From contig CP136066.1 of assembly GCA_032622095.1 (NCBI GenBank), positions 184,736,716 through 184,800,715 of the forward strand: 64,000 nucleotides of DNA, in the 5' to 3' direction. Position numbers and translations under genes: made by a program. Within the stretch, counting starts at the first letter, position 1; each line of letters starts with the position of its first letter. Below, one piece after another: positions 53,441-64,000 of the stretch. The stretch comes from Siphonodentalium dalli. Its lineage: Eukaryota > Mollusca > Scaphopoda > Gadilida > Siphonodentaliidae. Below the pieces are notes generated by a model, which was given only the letters and a program-made list of their open reading frames with translations, was not told the DNA's origin and made no database searches.

Positions 53441-55200
53441 ATTACATGTATTCTTTTATCATTTAATGTAATAATTATTCCGACACTTATATTTGATATT
53501 GCATTATCTAACTCCTCGACTGGTATGTCAAAATCGAGAGCGCATGTATCCAAATTTTGAAGTAGGAAGTCGTGATTAGGGTTACGTAAAGCTTCTGGTA
53601 TTGACAGCATAAAACCGGAATATATCAAAGCTGCATCTGGTGTTTTGAGGTATCCTCTCCTAAATTTCTTCAATCTTATATTAAAAAGTGGGACTGTCCC
53701 AAATGAATGGGGTATCGGAATTATACAACCCATATTTAAATAGAAAAATCCACGGGATCCGGATAATTACAGACAAATTACTCTTGTAAGTTGTGTGTCA
53801 AAGTTATTCACATCAATTTTGAGTAATCGTATACAGAATTTTCTGGAAAATAACCACTTATTATTCGAAAATCAAGCTGCATTTAGACGAGAGTATTCTA
53901 CTATTGATCATATTTTTTCCCTAAATAGTATTATTGAGTTGGCTAAAAAAGACAACATAAAACTGTTCTGTGCGTTTGTAGATCTGTCGAAAGCGTTTGA
54001 TAGTGTTTAGCGAAATAGACTTTGGATGAAGCTATTTAACATTGGAATTAAGGGTCGAATTATAAATGTTATAATCAACATGTACAGTGATATCAAAATT
54101 TTGTGTTTTCTCTGATAATGCGTTTTCTACCCTTTTTCCTTGCGAAACATGTGTACGACAGGGAGGAAATCTATCTCCTGTTAGCTTCTCGTTGTATACC
54201 AATGAATTCGAAGCCTACTTGCAAACAAGTACTGAAAATGGATTATATATCTCAGACTTAAACATAAATCTAAGTTTTGGATTTATCAGGTTATTTTGTA
54301 CGCAGATGATACGGTCCTCCTATCGCTGAGTGCATCCAATTTACAACATATGCTTAACTACTATTCATCTTATTGTAACCATTGGAAACTTTCTATTAAT
54401 AACAGTAAAAGTGACGTAGTAATATTTGGTTCAATGTTCGGATTAATTTGTAAAATGCGGAAATTGAACCTTTCAATTTCATGTGTCTTGGATCTTTACG
54501 ATAAAACAGTTGTTCCTATTTTGTTATATGGTTCTGAAGTATGGGGTGTGGGAAATATTGCTATTATAAATACTACTGAATTATGGGTTCTGAAGTTTAT
54601 ACTCAATTTGAAGACCACAACACCATCAGTGATGCTCTACGGTGAAACTGGATTGTTCAGCATAGAGACACGAATCAAGCGACGAATTATCAAATTTTGG
54701 TCCAAACTGATGATGGGTAAACAAACAAAGATAAGTTTTATGCTTTATTGTAGCCTATATAGTAGTAAAAGCCGTACAACTAATCAAAGGCGTGGGCGCA
54801 TGGACTGGATAACCAGGGTGAAATATATTTTTAATGATTTAGGAATGGGATCAATTTTCTTCTCCAATATGTCAACCTGAACTGGTTAAACAGCACAGTA
54901 AAGCAGAGAACGCGTGATATTTATCTTCAGGAATGGTATGGCGCATTCAGTTCTTCTAAGTTCCGTTTTTATCGATTAATTAAAGAGCATCACACACAAG
55001 AACACTATCTTACATACTTGAAAAAGCGAGAAGTCGTAGCTTTAATACGTTTCAGAACACGAAATCATAGGTTACCGGTTGAAGTCGGAGATTGGAAGGG
55101 AATAGACCTAGACAAAAGGCAATGTAATTTATGTAACAGATCTGTTGGAGATGAATATCATTTCTTATATTACTTTATACTTGCAAATACATCCCCATGA
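53441..55200 (+). pseudogene. Dead LINE (I/Nimb-like), RT to C-terminal zinc motif
   Basis: The plus-strand reading includes an RT entry region (NEWGIGIIQPIFK near 53705, then DNYRQITLVSCVSKLF), motif A FVDLSKAFDSV followed by a stop at 54008, motif B CVRQGGNLSPVSF near 54150 and motif C MYADDTVLL near 54297. The C-terminal part LYDKTVVPILLYGSEVWG is near 54500. The last open stretch (55018-55200) has CNLC and EYHFLYY, the decayed CCHC motif. At least four frame breaks are present. The catalytic YADD is intact, unlike the LINE at 2.5 kb. Confidence 0.85.
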
Positions 55201-55908
55201 ATGTCATTTATACGTATATCGCCACACATATGCCCCTCTCACCCCCCCCAAGTTTACAGAGCAGCATGGCTAGTGGGCCACTGAGTCAGGTTGACCCACT
55301 GGCGGCGAACCAACCATGCACTTTCATATGGTTGGTTTCGCAGTAGCTCCTCCTGCACCCCCTTAAATCGGGATTATAGTAGGTATATACGGAGCGCAAA
55401 ATCACACTGATCTGGGTGTAACCCAGAATACCCGACACTCCTGGTCCGAAAGTATCGATATGTATGTTAACTATATGCTATTTAACTCGAATATGAGGTC
55501 CGGGACTCCGCATGTACTGGACAATTGTCTATGCATGAGTAAGTCCGGGATATCGACCGACGCCGACGCCATGTTTCGCACATCTGTGGGGAATGCTAGT
55601 AATCAGCGATATATACATAAATTATATATATTAATCCATATTATTTAATATATTCTATTCATTTATAGCTATTATACCGTTATACTCGAAGTCGAGATAT
55701 ATTGTGTCCACAAGGACCGACCCCCACCTTTATTATGTTGTTCTATAAGTGCATATACATGTCATAATTATCCTTCAAAGTTCGTTGTAATGATTGTAAT
55801 GATTCAATGACTGTTTAATTAAATGTCAACCAGGGGTCGGTCTGTCTATATATGTACTTTCTTTATGTCATACAATGTATGATTTATAAGAAATAAACTA
55901 TTGACCTT
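55201..55908. other. Non-coding, nothing firm recognised
   Basis: An inverted pair GGACCGACCCCC (55713) and GGGGTCGGTC (55834) brackets about 130 bp and may mark a fold-back. No gene is visible. Confidence 0.3.
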
Positions 55909-56169
55909 CTGAGGAAAGTTTCTTTATTATCAAATTTCTATAGAAACTTAGTTTATTTTTCGTTTTTAGTTAATATTCTCTATATAATTTCCTGAAATTG
56001 GCATTATCGATGTTCCCAGTGGGTGTACATCACAATATTCACCTTTGGGAACTTCAATCTGAGTCTATTCTGCAAATGACAGGCACTCGAAATGTCTGCA
56101 AAAAGGTGCAAACTTGCGAAGTTGCGAGCGAGTAATCGTACCCTTAGTCCTTGTGGGTAGGCTACTTAC

Positions 56170-56640
56170 AGGCCTCAGTTTAGTGGGTCTGTCATTTGCA
56201 GAATGAGGTCAAAGGAGGGTGAATTTAGTGACGCTATCACGCACAGCGGGCTAGCATCACAAAATTCACCATCTGGGGGGCCTCATTCTGCTTTGGCCTC
56301 ATCTGGTATGGGAGACCTAGACTCAGTTTGAAATTCCCAATGGTGAATATTGTGATGTACACCCACCGGGAACCTCGATTATGTAATGGGTCGTCTGCCA
56401 ATTTGGGGATCTAGAGAAACTAAACTAAAAAAGAAATATAATCTATGTGAAGAAGTTTCAATAGAAATTTGATAATAAAGAAACTCTCCAGAAAAAAAGA
56501 TGAGGCCTAAGCAGAATGAAGTCCACACAGGGTGAATTTAGTGATGCTAGCCCGCCGTGTGGTTTAACGTCACTAAATTCACCCTCTGTGGACCTCATTC
56601 TGCAAAAACACTGGTACACTAAATTCAGGCTTGGCTACTT
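56170..56640. repeat. Palindromic repeat pair upstream of receptor copy C
   Basis: Units at about 56185-56290 and 56510-56605 have the CATTTGCAGAATGAGGTC arms and share the central text with the cluster at 19.37-19.80 kb. They lie about 420 bp before the receptor start, as in copy A, so any effect on expression would be shared. Confidence 0.7.
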
Positions 56641-57061
56641 ATATAGTTGTATTAAAATGACATAACTCATTTAGCCTACATAGTTAATATGATGAAAGAA
56701 AAGACAGGTCGATAAATACAGGCGAATTTATTCGCGCACACCAGACTGCACATGGCGACAATCCCACGAAAATGAAACGCCGCGTAGAATGAATATTTTT
56801 CATTTATCGTACTCGCGCCCATACTTTAAACAATTGAGCATGATTAATATTTGATCATGATAACAAACTTGGTGAGCTAAACACAGCGTAATTATTTCTT
56901 GAATTGTATACATACGAGATCGAATTCTTGCGGCAGATTTGAGGCCATTGTATCGTACTTTATTAAACTGAACGACGAATGACGATTTATAGGAAGGTGC
57001 AACTTACTGCGATTCAGACTATTCGAAGATCCCTTTAGACTCGGACGAGTATCAGGCAAAA

Positions 57062-58213
57062 ATGTTTAAACACTTTCTTTGTTGGCTGCTTTTCACTATC
57101 AGCCGCTGTCTCTGTACTAATCTTCAACGCGACGCCATCATCGATCTTAGAACTAAAATTTACAACATTTCGGATACACATGTGCCGCCGACAAACGAAA
57201 CTTTAGACGTCGAAGTCACATTCCACTTGTTGGATCTAACTGAAATCCAATCTACGGAACAAAGTCTCAAAATAATCGCTGCTGTGCCGTTGTCGTGGTT
57301 GGATACTGACTATAAATGGGAACCAGCTTCTCACAATGGTGTTGATATGATTCTGATCGACGAGGAACATATATGGACTCCGCATGTTGGTGTCCCGAAC
57401 ACTGTCAACAAATTCGAAATGCTTAGGTATTATGGAGCTAGAACACGTGTACATAGTTCGGGTTATGTGTACTGGGCTGGTACCACCGATTTCGAGACAT
57501 CTTGTCAAATTGACATCACAAAATGGCCATTTGATACACAGTCCTGTGCTGTTATATTTTACCCGTTCGATGATGTAAAACTATTGCCGTATGCGATCCA
57601 GAACTATGATGATTACACTCGAATGTTCGTGCAAAGAGAAAAATGGAAAATCGTCGCATACAACATAACTTCATTCTTAAATGACATAGAAGGAAAGATG
57701 GCGGTTGAAGTAAATCTGAAGGTCGCGAGGAAGTCCTCATTCTACGTCATTACTATTATAACACCACTAGGGCTACTCTCATTGGCTAACTTGTGTACCT
57801 TCAAGATACATGTTGCTTCGGGCGAGAAAATTTCATTCTCTGTATCAATAATGCTGTCATTTTCGATCTACTTCAATCTCATCTACAACATTATGCCAAA
57901 AACATCTGGTTCGATTTCAGTCTTCGCCGTTACATTGGATATTCTGTTTGCTATATCTGTCGCGACAACAATGGTAGCAGTTGCTGTCCAGAGGTTACAT
58001 TTCACAGATCGGTCCAGCAGTGTTCCAAAACGGTCGCGGTTCCTGTTACAGCGAAAAAATAAGTATACTCCGTCAGATTCCTCAACCAGGCGTGAAGACA
58101 TGGACGTCGACTGGGTGGATTTAGCGGAAAGTGTTGACAGATTAGCTTTCGGTATTTGTGTTTCTATAACTCTGTTGTCTGTCATAATCGGTCACGCTAT
58201 GATGCTTTCATGA
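57062..58213 (+). CDS. Intronless Cys-loop (nicotinic-receptor-like) ion channel subunit, copy C
   Basis: 383 codons, collinear with copy A without gaps. Signal peptide (FLCWLLFTISRCLC), Cys-loop C148-C162, GEK before M2, four membrane segments and a short M3-M4 loop. By eye there are about 37 differences from copy A in the first 225 residues and about 10 in the remaining 158. A dense run lies between residues 108 and 139, a region that in this family supplies parts of loops A and E of the ligand pocket. Like copy A it lacks the loop C Cys pair and loop B Trp. It is open and full length, so probably functional. Ligand unknown. Confidence 0.9.
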   Translation: MFKHFLCWLLFTISRCLCTNLQRDAIIDLRTKIYNISDTHVPPTNETLDVEVTFHLLDLTEIQSTEQSLKIIAAVPLSWLDTDYKWEPASHNGVDMILIDEEHIWTPHVGVPNTVNKFEMLRYYGARTRVHSSGYVYWAGTTDFETSCQIDITKWPFDTQSCAVIFYPFDDVKLLPYAIQNYDDYTRMFVQREKWKIVAYNITSFLNDIEGKMAVEVNLKVARKSSFYVITIITPLGLLSLANLCTFKIHVASGEKISFSVSIMLSFSIYFNLIYNIMPKTSGSISVFAVTLDILFAISVATTMVAVAVQRLHFTDRSSSVPKRSRFLLQRKNKYTPSDSSTRREDMDVDWVDLAESVDRLAFGICVSITLLSVIIGHAMMLS

Positions 58214-58640
58214 GACGCATTTCAGAGTGAACATGGAGGCGGACATGTTGGGCGTCCGTGACTAATCTGGCGCAGTGTGTGGTTCATCGGGCAAGTAATG
58301 TGAGGATATCGACTGAAAAAGCGAAATTATTAAAGATTTAGGTATAGGATAATGGCTTAAACCTGAACAATATTTTCTGAGAATGGATAGATCAATACCA
58401 CCAGTCGAATCGTTCCATTCGCTGAAATAATGTACAGTTTGAATGTATTATCCGGCTTAGAATATCGCATCGTCTAAACCATGACCTTATCATGAATGGT
58501 TTCACACGAAATCGAGCCACAACATCCGATGTTATACCATGTGCTCGGTCGTATCCACCTGCTCATTCGCTGCGCGGATGGTGACATCTGAACCCATTGT
58601 CAAATTAATGAGATATGATTACTCGCGAAATGTCAGCTTT
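58214..58640. other. 3' flank of receptor copy C
   Basis: Nearly identical to 21373-21780, with one extra ~36-bp stretch around 58463-58500. It probably includes the 3' UTR. No separate gene. Confidence 0.4.
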
Positions 58641-60147
58641 ACAAGACGGTAGCCCGCGTGATTTATGGAAACAAATAGGAGCAGAAATTTGCAACGCATT
58701 GATGCTACCCTCAATTATTTGACACATTATTTTCAGAACATCAATACGACTACACGCGGTGACGACCCATCGATAGAACGGGATAAAAGTGAACTATTTA
58801 ACGTAGACGCGAATCCCGATTTGAACCGATCGATTATTAGTAAGCTACTAAGAGTCTCAAAATAACAAATCAAGCGGCCATGATCTTATTTTCAATGACT
58901 ATATCAAAGCTTCTTCATATGATTTCAGGGGAATATACTGCAAATTGTTTAACATAATATTATACACGGTGATAATACCGGCAGATTGGGTGATAGGCAC
59001 TATTGTACATCTTTACAAAAATAAGGGAGACCCGACCGACCCCAGTAATTATAGGCCAATCACACTTCTGAGTTATTTTGGTAAACTGTTTTAAGATCTT
59101 ATCCACTCGTTTGGGACATTTCATTGACGAATTTGACGTTATATCAGAAAATCAGTCCAGTTTCATGAAAAGTTTTCGACAATCGACATCATTTTCGTTT
59201 TAAATCTATCATTTGAGGTAAGTAGAAAATTGAACAAGAATGTATTATTCGCGTTTATTGACCGCCAAATGGCATTCGACATGGTGTGGAGGCAACGACT
59301 TTGGATGGAAATGTTAAAATATGGGATCAATGTGAAAATATTTAAGGTTATTGCCAACATGTATAATCATATAAAATCCTGTGTTCCAGCAGAGGAAAAC
59401 AAATCCATTTACACCCCGCCATGCTGGTGTTAGGCAAGGAGTAAACATACCACCTACTATTTACACATTTACACTGTACTTGAAATATTTGCAAGAATAT
59501 TTACTTCACAAAGACGTTGTAGACTTAAAAACAATAGACCAAGAAATAGAGAATCGACTCAACTGTTATGTGAAAATATTCATGATTCTTTACGCCGATG
59601 ATACGACAATCATGGCGGAACCCCAAAATGTATTACAACAACAACTGGATCTCTTTGAAAAATATTGCTTTAAATGCAAAATAACAGTGAATATGGAGAA
59701 ACGAAAATTGTCAACCTATCGAAGACCAGTCTCCCCCCCCCAAATTATGTACACAGTTAGACGAATCGATAGAGTAAACCAATTTAATTACTTGAAATAA
59801 TATTTTGTAAATCTGGATCACTCGACAAAAAGGCCCTGGTGAAATAAGCTACCAAAGCCATGTATTCAGTTATTGGAAAATCGCAGAAGCACTGTCCCTC
59901 GATTAAAAACCAACTTGATTTGTTCGACCTGCACGTTATGCAAATTTTATATATGGTTGCGAGATGTAGTGTTCGGTAATAATGATATTCTGGAAAAAGT
60001 TCGTCGAAAATTTATGAAGCATTTCTTAACCTTAGGCCTACTCCCAACTTGATGCTGTATGGGGAATGTGGGAGCTACCAATTGACGTGTATAGAAACAC
60101 GAGAGTAATACAATATTGGTGTAAATTTATGAACAGTGAGGAGGTAA
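58641..60147 (+). pseudogene. Dead LINE reverse transcriptase, copy C, first part
   Basis: Same LINE as 21840-23150: FNVDANPDLNRSI near 58800, then FDMVWRQRLWME near 59275, GVRQGVNIPPTIY near 59430 and ILYADDTTIM near 59585. It is broken by frameshifts and stops. Motif C keeps both Asp residues here, whereas copy A has ADDA followed by garbled text. The continuation is displaced to 62955-63575. Confidence 0.8.
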
Positions 60148-60210
60148 TGAGTTTATTGTTAACCTCCTCAATTTAGGAGAGCATATCTATAAATGACAAG
60201 TATATACATG

Positions 60211-61533
60211 TTATGTAAGTATGCATGCAAATGATCACAATATTTATCACAATATTATTTTACAGTGTTTACGCCATGTCACACGCATGCGATCGGGTTC
60301 TGACATTTTCAAATTTCAAGTGTTTGTGAGGTCAGTGATAATCTAATATAGAATTTAGGAATGGGAAGGCATGCATAGAAGTGCCTGAATACCAGTTGCC
60401 CTTTTAAAAAACCTGAATAGCATATCACATGCGTGTGACCGAGCGAAATAAAACTTCCAAATAAAATATTCACTGGACATCAACGTGGAATATTGGAACA
60501 CGAGAATGTTTGTCGTCATATTACCTTATTCAGTGAAATTAGACAAAGGTTTCAGTCATCGAAGTTAGAAAGTAGCATATATCACATGGAAATGGCCTAT
60601 TTAAGAACTAAAAATAAAGAGTAAAGAGTTATTTCCTAGGTCTACCGAACAAGTTCGTTAATTGATTACTGCAATTTCATTTGTTTATAAGTAAGTAGTT
60701 TTGCGTTCCTCTCAATGAGTCGCTTGCACGTAGGATAAATGTAGCTGTGGAGTAAATTATTTTGTCAAGCTGGAGCGTATTTAAGTCTAGTGTCTCGTGC
60801 TGGCGAGTAGAACCGAAAAACAGAGCGAATAAATTGTCCGAAGATAGGCGAGACATGAGTAGGTTATATAAGTATGCATGCAAATGATATACTAATCACA
60901 ATATTAATCACAATATTATTTTACAGTGTTTACGCCGAGTCACACGAATGCGATCGGGTTCTGACATTTTCAAGTTTCAAGTGTTAGTGAGGTCAGTGAT
61001 AATCTAATATAGAATTATTTAGAAATGGGAAGGCATTCATAGAAGTCCCTGAATACCAGTTGCCCTTTTTAATACGTGAATAGCAATATCACGTGCGTGT
61101 GACCGAGCGAAATAAAACTTCCAGATAAAATATTCACTGGACATCAAAGTTGAATATTGGAACATGAGAATGTTTGTCGTCATGTTACCTTATTCAGTGA
61201 AATTAGACAAAGGTTTCAGTCATCGAATTTAGAAAGTAGCATGTATCACATGGGAATGGCCTATTTAAGAACTGGAAATAAAGAATAAAGAGTTATTTCC
61301 TAGGTCTACTGAACAACTTCGTAAGGTAGTTACTGAAATTTCATTGGTTTATAAGTAATTAGTTTTTGCGTTCCTCTCAATGAGTCGCTTGCAAATAGTA
61401 GAAATGTAGCTGTGGAGTAAATTATTTTGTCAAGCTGGAGCGTGGGTAAGTCTAGTGTCACGTGCTGGAGAGTAGAACCGAAAAACAGAGCGAATAAATT
61501 GTCCGAAGATAGGCGAGACATGAGTAGGTATGT
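60211..61533. repeat. ~653-bp tandem duplication
   Basis: Units 60211-60863 and 60864-61533 begin TTATnTAAGTATGCATGCAAATGAT and align throughout (GTGTTTACGCC, GATCGGGTTCTGACATTTTC, CCTGAATACCAGTTGCC). The second unit ends where the L2-type LINE starts. Neither unit is coding. Together with that LINE they form the insertion that splits the older LINE copy. Confidence 0.8.
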
Positions 61534-61534
61534 T

Positions 61535-62812
61535 TGTATTCCACAGTGGTTCGACACGATTGATCACCAAATTCTGCTACATCGACTAGAAAGATCATTC
61601 GGCATTTCCGGTACTGTCCTACAGTGGTTCGTTTCTTACCTATCTGGTCGTCAACAGAGAATACAAATTGGCAATCTGTTATCAAAGTATTACAATCTTG
61701 ATTTTGGCGTGCCCCAGGGTTCTGTTCTAGGACCAATTCTATACCTGCTTTACACCAAACCTATCGGTGCTGTTATACGATCTCAAGGCATATGTGTACA
61801 CATGTATGCAGACGACACACAGTTATACCTTTCCGGCAGACCCGATCAAGACTCATACCTAGTGAATAGGATCGAGAGCTGTCTTTCCTCTGTTAAAACC
61901 TGGATGACCTCCAATAAACTGATGTTAAACAACGACAAAACTGAAGCCATGTGGGTTGCAAAACCATCCATTGTCAACCAATTGTGCATTACATCACTGC
62001 AAGCAGATCGTGACACTATTATCTTCTCTTCGTGTGTCAAAAATCTAGGAGTCCATCTCGATCAAACACTGTCTATGGAGACACATATCGACAACCTCTG
62101 CAAGTCTATATTTTTGGAACTGCGACGCCTTGGCCAGGTCCGCAAATATCTCACTGTTGGCGCAGCAAAAAAACTTGTTGCTTCGTTTGTTATGAGTCGT
62201 CTAGACTACTGTAACATATTATTATTCCGGCTCCCCGATTCGCAAATCAACAGACTTCAACGCTTGCAGGACACCGCCGCCAGAATTGTACTCCGAAGAA
62301 GGAAAGGCTGTAGCGTAACAACCATGCACGCCGACCTTCACTGGCTACCTATCAAAGATCGGATACAATTCAAAATAGCAACATTTGGTTTCCGTCGGAT
62401 GTTTGTCTCTGAATCCCTTCCCGAATATATTAACAGTCTGATATATCCATACACTCCCCGGCGAACACTTCGTTCTGGTGAATCGTCCCTTCTCTGCCCT
62501 CAAGGTGCAAATCTTTTGACCGTCGGCGACAGAGCTTTCTCTGTAGTCTGTCCCGACATTTGGAACTCTCTACCAAATGAAATGCGACAATCTTGCTTGC
62601 TAACCGATTTTCGATCTGCTTTAAAAACTCACATATTCCGACGACGCTACCCCGACACAAAGAAAACTAACAAAATCTGATTATATATAATTCCACATAT
62701 CTATTGATTATTTTCCATGTGCATTTCTTGTGTATTTATATAATGTGTAAAGCGCTTAGGGCCCCTTGCGGGGGATAGGCGCTATATAAATATTATTATT
62801 ATTATTATTACT
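61535..62812 (+). mobile_element. 5'-truncated L2/CR1-type LINE with ATT tail
   Basis: The coding part starts inside RT motif A (FDTIDHQILLHRL) at about 61548, so the copy is strongly 5'-truncated. The 3' UTR has AAAGCGCTTAGGGCCCC, GGCGCTATATAAA and an ATT microsatellite tail (62790-62810), a 3' end typical of L2/CR1-type LINEs. No target duplication was recognised. It is the best-preserved LINE in the window. Confidence 0.85.
61548..62680 (+). pseudogene. LINE reverse transcriptase and C-terminal region, open but 5'-truncated
   Basis: The frame is open for about 377 codons from the truncation point. Motif B is VPQGSVLGPILYLLY and motif C is MYADDTQLYL (near 61803). The thumb and the conserved C-terminal block follow: SRLDYCNILLF, LHWLPIKDRIQFKIATF, then VGDRAFSVVCPDIWNSLP, ending IFRRRYPD. 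The frame runs about 40 codons further upstream into unrelated repeat sequence, which I exclude. The endonuclease and RT N-terminus are absent, so it is not autonomous. Confidence 0.85.
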
Positions 62813-62954
62813 CCCAGTATTGATTCCGTGCAGATATTAACAGAAGAGATTGGCAGGAGAACATTATGTGCATCAGTTCATTTTCGTACACCATGGAGCA
62901 CAACACACATACAGAATTGTTGACGAATGTAGTTCGGTTTAGTAGTCGGTTTAG

Positions 62955-63575
62955 ATATCCGAGAATTTAATACTACTGGAATTAGCACAGACCATGTTTG
63001 GTATCAACGCTAATAATTTCCCTTTGTTCTATGATTTATTAGAACACTGTAACCAATTACATGCATGTCACATGGAACGCATGTCGGATACTGGCCAATT
63101 CATTTCGTATATAAAGTGTAGTTTAATTTCACAATCCACAGATAACTGGAAAAATGTTGTGAACAACTCGAGTCGTGGTAAGATATACCAATTTTTTAAA
63201 CAAGACTTGTCTTTCGAAAGGATCTAACGTTGAACGTAGTAAACCGAATTACATAGTGAAAATTTAGAACAAGTAACCACCATTTACCGATTGAAACAGA
63301 ACACTGGCGAAAACCTGCACAAACTGACCGATATGTCCACGCTGTAACTCCAGAAAGATTGGAGATGCATTTCATTATCATCGCGAATGGGAGAGACTAT
63401 CACCCGAGCGACAGCGATTACCCTATCTAAATTTACTAACGAAAAACAAAATACCGCCACAATGAGCGAAATGCTTAACCATAACAATTCGACAGACATA
63501 CGGAAATTGTGCGACTTTATTAAAATAATCAATCGTGAGTGCACAAATTCGGTTAAGCTTGGTTAGACACCGAAA
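62955..63575 (+). pseudogene. Dead LINE, copy C, C-terminal part after nested insertion
   Basis: Resumes the LINE cut at 60147. GATATCCGAGAATTTAATAC through GAACACTGTAACCAATTACATG matches 23165-23280. The C-terminal region continues beyond what copy A retains: a reading near 63340-63390 gives CTLCNSRKIGDAFHYHC, a Cys-His zinc motif, and an end near 63567. Frames change at least three times. Confidence 0.7.
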
Positions 63576-64000
63576 ATGATAGTACATGACGTTTGACACT
63601 GTATTCCTACGAAGCTAACAAGAAATAACACGCGCAATCGACTAAAGCATGGTGGGTACCTCGCTGGTAAAAAAAATTGAGGGTGTCTATAACATTGTCT
63701 TATAAGAGCGACGTATTTTGTCCAAAAAGGGTTAACCAGATGCGTGGATTTAAACCTAAACATTTGTAGAAACCCAAACATGTTCGGTAGCGAGATAATT
63801 CACCGACATAGATCATTACGGCATACCGCGTGGAATTCCACAAAAGTAAGCAATATAATAAAGTGGTAAAGTACTTAGACGAATTTACAACATAATCATG
63901 AAGTGCAAGAATTTTGGCAATAATTTTATTTATGTTATGAATCAATTGGGATAATTCTTGAGCAAGAATTGGGAGAACTATATTTTTACCCGTAGGGATG
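63576..64000. other. Non-coding end of window
   Basis: No gene, repeat partner or motif was recognised. The short minus-strand open frames have no supporting features. Confidence 0.3.

Larger units (their letters stand above)
55909..60147. repeat. Segmental duplication, partner of 19090-23150
   Basis: Same order and orientation as the first block: palindromic repeats, receptor gene, shared 3' flank and dead LINE. It is interrupted at 60147 after GAACAGTGAGGAGGTAA, and the LINE resumes at about 62955 (GATATCCGAGAAT). Confidence 0.85.

Noticed and set aside
61427-61547. N-terminal 40 codons of the long LINE frame
   Set aside because: This part lies in the second 653-bp tandem unit and has no RT similarity. 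The frame is open by chance up to the truncation point.
1-64000. Bacterial-type features (operons, Shine-Dalgarno sites, riboswitches)
   Set aside because: The content is clearly eukaryotic: LINEs, LTR element, splice-like sites and metazoan receptor genes.

Overview
This window is AT-rich, repeat-dense DNA from a metazoan nuclear genome, most likely a marine lophotrochozoan such as a bivalve. Amphioxus or another marine invertebrate cannot be excluded. The evidence is the mix of families: APE-type LINEs, a Ty3/Gypsy-like LTR element, TTAA-flanked elements, many fold-back repeats, frequent ACATGTA words, and intronless Cys-loop receptor genes in duplicated blocks. Few ordinary host genes are visible, and most of the sequence is mobile or tandem repeat at various stages of decay.

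Layout. 1-1160 and 35.1-37.55 kb are diverged copies of one segment. A dead LINE lies on the minus strand at 1.16-4.72 kb. 4.7-11.8 kb holds fold-back and TTAA-flanked repeats. 11858-18157 is a nearly complete LTR retrotransposon on the minus strand, with two ~767 bp LTRs, a TCAA target duplication, gag, a slippery gag-pro junction, and a protease ORF joined directly to an integrase C-terminal module with no RT, RNase H or integrase core. It also has a membrane-anchor remnant and a 3' accessory ORF. 19.1-23.4 kb and 55.9-60.15 kb (resuming at 62.95 kb) are a segmental duplication carrying palindromic repeats, an intact intronless nicotinic-receptor-like gene (20221-21372; 57062-58213) and a dead LINE. 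A third receptor copy at 32361-33518 is frameshifted. 23.7-25.3 kb has three minisatellites. 38.7-39.2 kb is a broken chromodomain ORF. 39571-41131 is a TTAA-flanked piggyBac-type non-autonomous element. 42.6-46.8 kb is interspersed and tandem repeat. 49.5-51.0 kb has a double PC4-domain exon next to a broken IAP (BIR/RING) gene, followed by a 444-bp tandem array. 53.4-55.2 kb is another dead LINE, and 61.5-62.8 kb is a 5'-truncated L2/CR1-type LINE with a long open ORF.

How it fits together. The receptor genes are the best candidates for expressed host genes. They share start, length and flanks, differ mainly in the extracellular domain, and lack the classical acetylcholine-binding residues. 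The LTR element looks recently mobile, since its two LTRs differ at only about a dozen positions, yet it must borrow reverse transcriptase and integrase from a partner. All calls come from reading the sequence; no database search was possible.
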